DNA of 64,000 bases. It comes from CAWFQB01 sp965277875. GTDB lineage: Bacteria; Armatimonadota; Chthonomonadetes; Chthonomonadales; Chthonomonadaceae. This document shows, piece by piece, positions 60,016-64,000 of this stretch. The stretch spans positions 2,976,001-3,040,000 of the forward strand of contig CBDIDV010000002.1 of assembly GCA_965277875.1 (NCBI GenBank), read 5' to 3'. The translations under genes were made by a program, and so were the position numbers. Position 1 is the stretch's first letter, and each line of letters begins with the position of its first letter. The notes under the pieces are model-generated. The model was not told where the DNA came from and did not search any database. It saw only the letters and a list, made by a program, of their open reading frames with translations.

Positions 60016-61269
60016 ATGTCACGTTTCGCTTTACCCGCCACGCTGGCGGCGCTGTATCTTAGTTCGCTGACAGCTGCTGTCGCTCAGGACAAGACCACGC
60101 CGGCCAAGCCCACTGTCACGCCTGCGCCCCAGACCGCGCCCGCCCGGCCCGCCGTCGCGCCGCCGATGCCGACTGCGCCGGTCGCTCCACCCAAGCCCTC
60201 CGACCCTAATATCGTCGGCAGCGTGGGCGGCAAGAACATTCTCTTTATGCAGGTCGCAGAGCGTTTGCGCCGCGACAACCCTGATGGTTTTAAGCAGGCG
60301 ATGGCGCAGGCGCTTGGCGCAAAGGTCGCGAACAGCCTGTACGGTGACATGCCTCAGGCCAGCGTCACGGTCACATCCGTGGAGGCTATGACGGCCCTGC
60401 GCGATTTGCCCAACCTGGCCCTGTACCGCACCCTGCAGCAGATACTTCAGGAAGAGGCCGTCACTCAGACCGCCACCAAAGAAAACGTCATCGCCACGGA
60501 CGCGCAGGTAGACGAGTACCTTAAAAACCTTCTGAGCAAAGCGCGCGAGGCAGGCCAGATCCCCGCCGCGCAGACCGACGATCAGTTCCTGGCCGAGCGC
60601 AAGCTGTCCCGCCCCGTGCTGATGGAGCGCCTGCGCTCGCAATTGGAACTGGAAAAACTGATGGATAAGGACGCAAATCTGCAAAAGGCTCTGGCGCAGC
60701 AGACCGTGCAGACCGTGGGACATACGCTGTCCGACAGTGATTACCTGCAGGCGCGGCATATCCTCGTCCTTGTTCCGGGCGCGCAGCCCGGCGCTCCGGG
60801 CGCACAGCCGCCCGATAAGAACGCGGACGCTGTGGCGCTCGCCAAAGCCAACAAGATCGCCGCCGACATCAAATCCGGCAAGAAGACCTTTGAGGCTGCC
60901 GCCAAAGAAAGCAGCGACGATCCCGGCAGCAAGCTCAAGGGCGGCGAGTTGGGCGTGTTCGTGCGCGGCACGATGGTTCCCGAATTTACTAAAGCCGCTT
61001 TCGCCGCCAAGCCGGGCGACATCACCGGCCCGGTCAAGTCGCAGTTCGGCTACCACCTGATTCAGGTGGAGAAGCTGGGCAAAGACCTGACGCCCGAACA
61101 GCGCGCCACGGCCCGCACCGCCCTGTATCAGCGTTACGAGCAGCAGAACCCGCAGCTTCTCCAGGACTTTATGAAGAACCTGATGGAGAACCGGGCCAAA
61201 GTCGCCAGCTACATGACGCCCCCGCCCGCTCCCGCGCAGCCCGGCTTCCCCGGCGCGCAGGGCGGCTAA
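60016..61269 (+). CDS. Exported PpiC-type (parvulin) peptidyl-prolyl isomerase
   Basis: A 417-residue periplasmic foldase of the SurA/PrsA type. Signal peptide FALPATLAALYLSSLTAAVA, Pro/Ala-rich linker, SurA-N-like helices, then the rotamase domain: QARHILVLVP, FEAAAKESSDDPGSKLKGGE, LGVFVRGTMVPEFTKAAF, PGDITGPVKSQFGYHLIQVE. There is a Pro/Gly insertion after the first strand (GAQPGAPGAQPPD). It would help proteins fold after export. Confidence 0.93.
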   Translation: MSRFALPATLAALYLSSLTAAVAQDKTTPAKPTVTPAPQTAPARPAVAPPMPTAPVAPPKPSDPNIVGSVGGKNILFMQVAERLRRDNPDGFKQAMAQALGAKVANSLYGDMPQASVTVTSVEAMTALRDLPNLALYRTLQQILQEEAVTQTATKENVIATDAQVDEYLKNLLSKAREAGQIPAAQTDDQFLAERKLSRPVLMERLRSQLELEKLMDKDANLQKALAQQTVQTVGHTLSDSDYLQARHILVLVPGAQPGAPGAQPPDKNADAVALAKANKIAADIKSGKKTFEAAAKESSDDPGSKLKGGELGVFVRGTMVPEFTKAAFAAKPGDITGPVKSQFGYHLIQVEKLGKDLTPEQRATARTALYQRYEQQNPQLLQDFMKNLMENRAKVASYMTPPPAPAQPGFPGAQGG

Positions 61270-61314
61270 CGCCTCTTTAGCAGGGTTGGCGCACATAGAT
61301 AAGTGTGCAGGAAT

Positions 61315-61360
61315 AACAGGAGCGAACACGGAACATACAGCCGTCTTCGCTCCTGTTTTG
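61315..61360 (+). terminator. Rho-independent terminator after the PpiC gene
   Basis: 12-base perfect stem AACAGGAGCGAA / TTCGCTCCTGTT with a 19-base loop, followed by TTGATTT. Confidence 0.75.
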
Positions 61361-61441
61361 ATTTGAGGTCGTTCCAATCGTGCAGGAGTGTTTGAGTGCA
61401 GCGACTCGCATTTTTCCGTTTAGCATCCGTATACAACTTCA

Positions 61442-62359
61442 ATGCAGACGACACGGCAGCATAATCAGGACGAGGTGTGTGAAGAGGGGAACGCGCCTCC
61501 GATGGTACGCTATACGCATGGGCTGTGCGGTCAGCGCATTCCCCTGCCGCCCCATATCGCCGCCCTGCCCGCCACGCAGACGGTAATCGAGCAGGCGGAA
61601 TGGGAGCGCAGTCGGCAGGAGCGGGATCAAAAACTGCTGGCCCGCCTGCTGATACAGATGGGACGCACGGCGCGGCGGCGCAGGCGGTGCGGGCGCGTAT
61701 TTGTTTCGTCGGGCATCGTCAGTATGGGCCTGGGCCTGATGATGCTGATCAGCGCGGCCCCGCCCGACGCCCTGACCCCGCCGTTTCTGCTCGCCTCCAT
61801 AATCTCTTTCTTCGCCGCCGTTCTGGGAACCCTGCTGCATGTGCAGATGACGAACATCGTGGCGCAGCTTCCCGTTTCGGACATACGCGCCATCGGGCCG
61901 CTGCTTGAAGCCCTGCACTATGCCGACATGGACGGCATCCCCCAGCGCGCCCTGCTCGATCTGCTGCCCTGCCTCGTGCCTGCCGACGCCGTGCTGTTCA
62001 GCGACATCCACCGCGTCAATCTGAACCGCGCCCTGAGCGAGTCTAACACCGACCTTGTGATACAGACCCTGAAAGCCCTGGAGCGCATCGGCGACGGGCG
62101 GGCGATTGCGCCCGTGTCCCGGCTGGCGGCGGGCAAGGGCAGCGCGCGCTACAACGCGGACGTGCTGCACGCCGCCCTGCACTGCCTGCCCATCCTCGAA
62201 GCCCGCGCCGTCTACGACACGGAAAACCAGACCCTGCTGCGCTCCGCCTGCATTCCGTTCGCGCCCAACGCCGATCTGCTGCGCCCGGTCGAAGAACTGA
62301 CCGACGTTCGGGCCTATACTCTCCTGCGCCCCGCTGTCATTCCCAAATCGCCGGTTTGA
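61442..62359 (+). CDS. Membrane protein with HEAT-like C-terminal domain, unknown function
   Basis: A 305-residue protein. Basic N-terminal part (MGRTARRRRRCGRVFVSSG), then two membrane helices (IVSMGLGLMMLISAAPPDA and PFLLASIISFFAAVLGTLL), then a soluble helical domain with repeat-like pairs (LIQTLKALERIGDGRAIAPV, VLHAALHCLPILEAR) like HEAT repeats. ATG 61442. No family recognised. Confidence 0.65.
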   Translation: MQTTRQHNQDEVCEEGNAPPMVRYTHGLCGQRIPLPPHIAALPATQTVIEQAEWERSRQERDQKLLARLLIQMGRTARRRRRCGRVFVSSGIVSMGLGLMMLISAAPPDALTPPFLLASIISFFAAVLGTLLHVQMTNIVAQLPVSDIRAIGPLLEALHYADMDGIPQRALLDLLPCLVPADAVLFSDIHRVNLNRALSESNTDLVIQTLKALERIGDGRAIAPVSRLAAGKGSARYNADVLHAALHCLPILEARAVYDTENQTLLRSACIPFAPNADLLRPVEELTDVRAYTLLRPAVIPKSPV

Positions 62360-62367
62360 GATTGAGC

Positions 62368-62435
62368 CGGGTACAAAGAACGTACCCGACTCGGAGGCGC
62401 TTCGCGCCAAGCGTCCTCGCGGACGCGGATGCAAA
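62368..62435. repeat. Palindromic repeat, family 2, copy 3 (single arm)
   Basis: GAACGTACCCGACTCGGAGG, then GCCAAGCGTCCTCGCGGACG, matching one arm of the 39500-39655 copy at most positions. The inverted partner arm is missing. Confidence 0.75.
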
Positions 62436-62477
62436 TTGTACTGGAAGGGAGTTTTACACCAATGAAGCTCTCAAACA

Positions 62478-63206
62478 CTATTTGCTGCTGTTCTTCGCGA
62501 CCTCGTCCCGCCGCGTGTCTCGGACGGCGTACACCATGACGCCAAGCGTTGCGCCCGGTTTCGCGGTTGTGTGACAGCTCAGGCATTCCGGCTTGAACGC
62601 GCGGACGGGGCGCATCAGCACGTTCCACTCGCCGTCATGGGCGCGTTGTTCCCGGCCTTTCATCAGTGCAGGCAGCGCCTTGATCGCCTTCTTCTCGATA
62701 GCATCCTGGTCAAACCCGTTCATTCTATCGAAGCTGATTGGGGTCGGGTGGTAAAAGTACCCCGCGTTTTCGATAGACTGCTGATTGAAATACAGCATGT
62801 GCAGTTTTGGATCTTGCGCGTAGCCCTCACGCCCCGGCACTGGCACACAACGCAGCAGGCTGATGGCGTAATCACGCCGGGCCGCGTTGACGTTGGCGAT
62901 CTGCCGCCTTTCTTCGGGCGACTCCACCTTTAGCTGCACAAGACCGGCGTGTTCGCGGTACACGATACGCAGTGCGCCGAAGTTCATGTCGCGCAGTATC
63001 TCGAAGCGGGGTTGTACGTAAGCGTCCAGTGCCTCGGCCACCTGCATCGGGGCTGTTAGTTTTTGTGTCGGCACAGAGGTTGAGGCGAGTACCTGACCGG
63101 GCAGTTCGTACCGCCACGCGTTGTAATACATCTTCCCGCAGCACGAGGAAATCAGCATCAGCGGCAGCAGGACGCAGCCGCAAAGCGCCCGTTGTGATGT
63201 GGACAT
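62478..63206 (-). CDS. DUF3365-like c-type heme lipoprotein
   Basis: A 242-residue exported protein. Signal with lipobox (LPLMLISSCCGK), so probably a lipoprotein anchored by the cysteine at about 22 or 23. A single c-type heme site lies near the C-terminus: PECLSCHTTAKPGATLGVMVYA. GREGYAQDPKLHMLYFNQQS and ENAGYFYHPTPIS fit the DUF3365/Tll0287-type sensory domain, in which heme may sense gas or redox state. It is not fused to a kinase here. Confidence 0.75.
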   Translation of the reverse strand: MSTSQRALCGCVLLPLMLISSCCGKMYYNAWRYELPGQVLASTSVPTQKLTAPMQVAEALDAYVQPRFEILRDMNFGALRIVYREHAGLVQLKVESPEERRQIANVNAARRDYAISLLRCVPVPGREGYAQDPKLHMLYFNQQSIENAGYFYHPTPISFDRMNGFDQDAIEKKAIKALPALMKGREQRAHDGEWNVLMRPVRAFKPECLSCHTTAKPGATLGVMVYAVRDTRRDEVAKNSSK

Positions 63207-63237
63207 AAATATCTCCTTGCCTTCCGCGTCGCCAGTT

Positions 63238-64000
63238 CTATAATCCCGTACCCGGCGTGCCGTTGTGGATGATGACGGGCGGGTCTATGGATCCCGACGC
63301 TTTGCGGGCTAATCGCTGCTGTCGTACCTGCGCGAGCAGGCCGGGTACGGCGTGGGGCGCGGTCGCGGCCTCGTGGAACGACTGGCCTATCACGCTCCAT
63401 AGCGCGTCATTGAAGTACGACAGGTCAAAGATCATGACGCCCTGCGTGGTCGCGAGCGCGGCCTGTAACGCGGGCTTGAGCGTTTCGGGCTGCTTTAAGT
63501 AGTCGGCGACATTGATGCCCGCGTACACCCACGCCTGATCGCCTATGGCCCGGTTGGATAACTGCCCTGCGGCCTCAATGGTCGCGCCGACAGATTTGCC
63601 CGAAGCCAGCGCGTCCGACATCGTAGCGGTCGGGTAATAGCAGCCGGTCGTGATCCAGTCGCACAGGCCCGCGTACCCGGTTTGCATGTACGTGGGCGTA
63701 AGGAAGCGGAACCCGGCCCGAAAGTCGTCACCGGCCCAATTCGCGCCCAGCGCGGCATAATCGCCGTACCAGGAGCCGGTGTACGTGCTGACTGTGGCAT
63801 TGGGGCGTATCGCCTTGACCGTGGCCGCTGCGGTCGCCAGCCAGTTTCGCAGGGTCAGGGCGCGAAAGGCCAGCCACGCGTCGTAGTAGGGGCCGGGCGT
63901 GACGCGCTTGCTCAGGGTCGGGAACGCGAAGTCGTAGCGGAACACATCGTCGGGCCAGCGCAGGGTCTTGCCGTTCAGGACGGGGGCCAGGTACGCCTCG
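63238..64000 (-). CDS. Putative glycoside-hydrolase-like (GHL10-type) protein, 5' part cut by window edge
   Basis: At least 254 residues in a frame that is open to the end of the window (EAYLAPVLNGKTLRWPDDVF precedes the GTG at 63945, which is thus internal). FRALTLRNWLATAAATVKAI and RPNATVSTYTGSWYGDYAAL resemble the late strands of GHL10/DUF187-type TIM-barrel proteins that follow a WxxFR helix; CDWITTGCYYP, QAWVYAGINVADY and GVMIFDLSYFND fit later barrel strands. Secreted relatives may bind or cleave glycans. Catalytic residues cannot be assigned. Confidence 0.5.
   Translation of the reverse strand, partial: EAYLAPVLNGKTLRWPDDVFRYDFAFPTLSKRVTPGPYYDAWLAFRALTLRNWLATAAATVKAIRPNATVSTYTGSWYGDYAALGANWAGDDFRAGFRFLTPTYMQTGYAGLCDWITTGCYYPTATMSDALASGKSVGATIEAAGQLSNRAIGDQAWVYAGINVADYLKQPETLKPALQAALATTQGVMIFDLSYFNDALWSVIGQSFHEAATAPHAVPGLLAQVRQQRLARKASGSIDPPVIIHNGTPGTGL

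Overview
The window is a GC-rich (roughly 58-60 percent by eye) bacterial chromosome segment with short intergenic gaps and mostly one-directional runs of genes. I read it as a free-living, envelope-rich heterotroph, most likely Armatimonadota or a related Terrabacteria-side lineage. This placement is an inference from gene content: secreted beta-propellers, GH95/GH140/GH2-type hydrolases, a galactonate-dehydratase-like enzyme, zinc-ribbon membrane proteins and very abundant intergenic palindromes. No 16S or 23S rRNA is present to test it. The only RNA gene I see is a solitary 5S rRNA at about 39277-39394.

Layout. 1-5900: a cut rsmB-like methyltransferase, a TPR-like protein, a Lon-N-domain protein, an Lgt-like membrane protein and a radical SAM enzyme of the MJ0619 (tetraether / membrane-spanning lipid synthase) type. 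6000-12400: a surface-glycan style block (dehydrogenase, two GT4 glycosyltransferases, a small coiled coil, a GH1-like protein) and a TolB-like propeller. 13200-17000: a lower-GC, defence-like island on the minus strand (methyltransferase-like protein, Uma2 nuclease, AIPR protein). 17000-25900: SGNH hydrolase, an IS3-interrupted GxxExxY nuclease gene inside an inverted-repeat element, dnaE, an HNH pair and an Mrp ATPase. 26000-31200: an accessory zone with an IS701-like element, a DUF3800 protein, a HEPN gene with an in-frame stop next to a degenerate nucleotidyltransferase-like gene, and small proteins. 31700-39400: sterol-desaturase family protein, M42 peptidase, PD-(D/E)XK-like protein, dgoD, a very long D-Ala-D-Ala carboxypeptidase/HEAT fusion, and the 5S gene. 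39700-51500: a secreted propeller and glycoside hydrolase block, interrupted by a cassette flanked by two copies of the radC 3' end. 52000-64000: ankyrin protein, RNase III, MTAP-mtnA-apt purine/methionine salvage, GlsB-like protein, class I histone-deacetylase-like protein, PpiC foldase, a heme-binding lipoprotein and a cut hydrolase.

The most distinctive signal is not a single gene. At least six intergenic gaps carry long inverted repeats whose arms are built from a 9-10 base unit around (C)ACAGATTA / GCGGATTA. Five are empty hairpin-like copies of 101-196 bp. The sixth encloses a GxxExxY (PD-(D/E)XK fold) gene, which suggests the empty ones are miniature derivatives of a transposon-like unit. 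A second, unrelated palindrome family occurs at three further places, and several start codons sit beside or inside short tandem repeats.

Functional links that make sense together: MTAP releases adenine and methylthioribose-1-phosphate, which Apt and MtnA would use. The dehydrogenase, glycosyltransferases and GH1-like protein look like one polysaccharide unit. The GH95, GH140 and GH2-like proteins with PQQ-type propellers look like plant or microbial polysaccharide breakdown.
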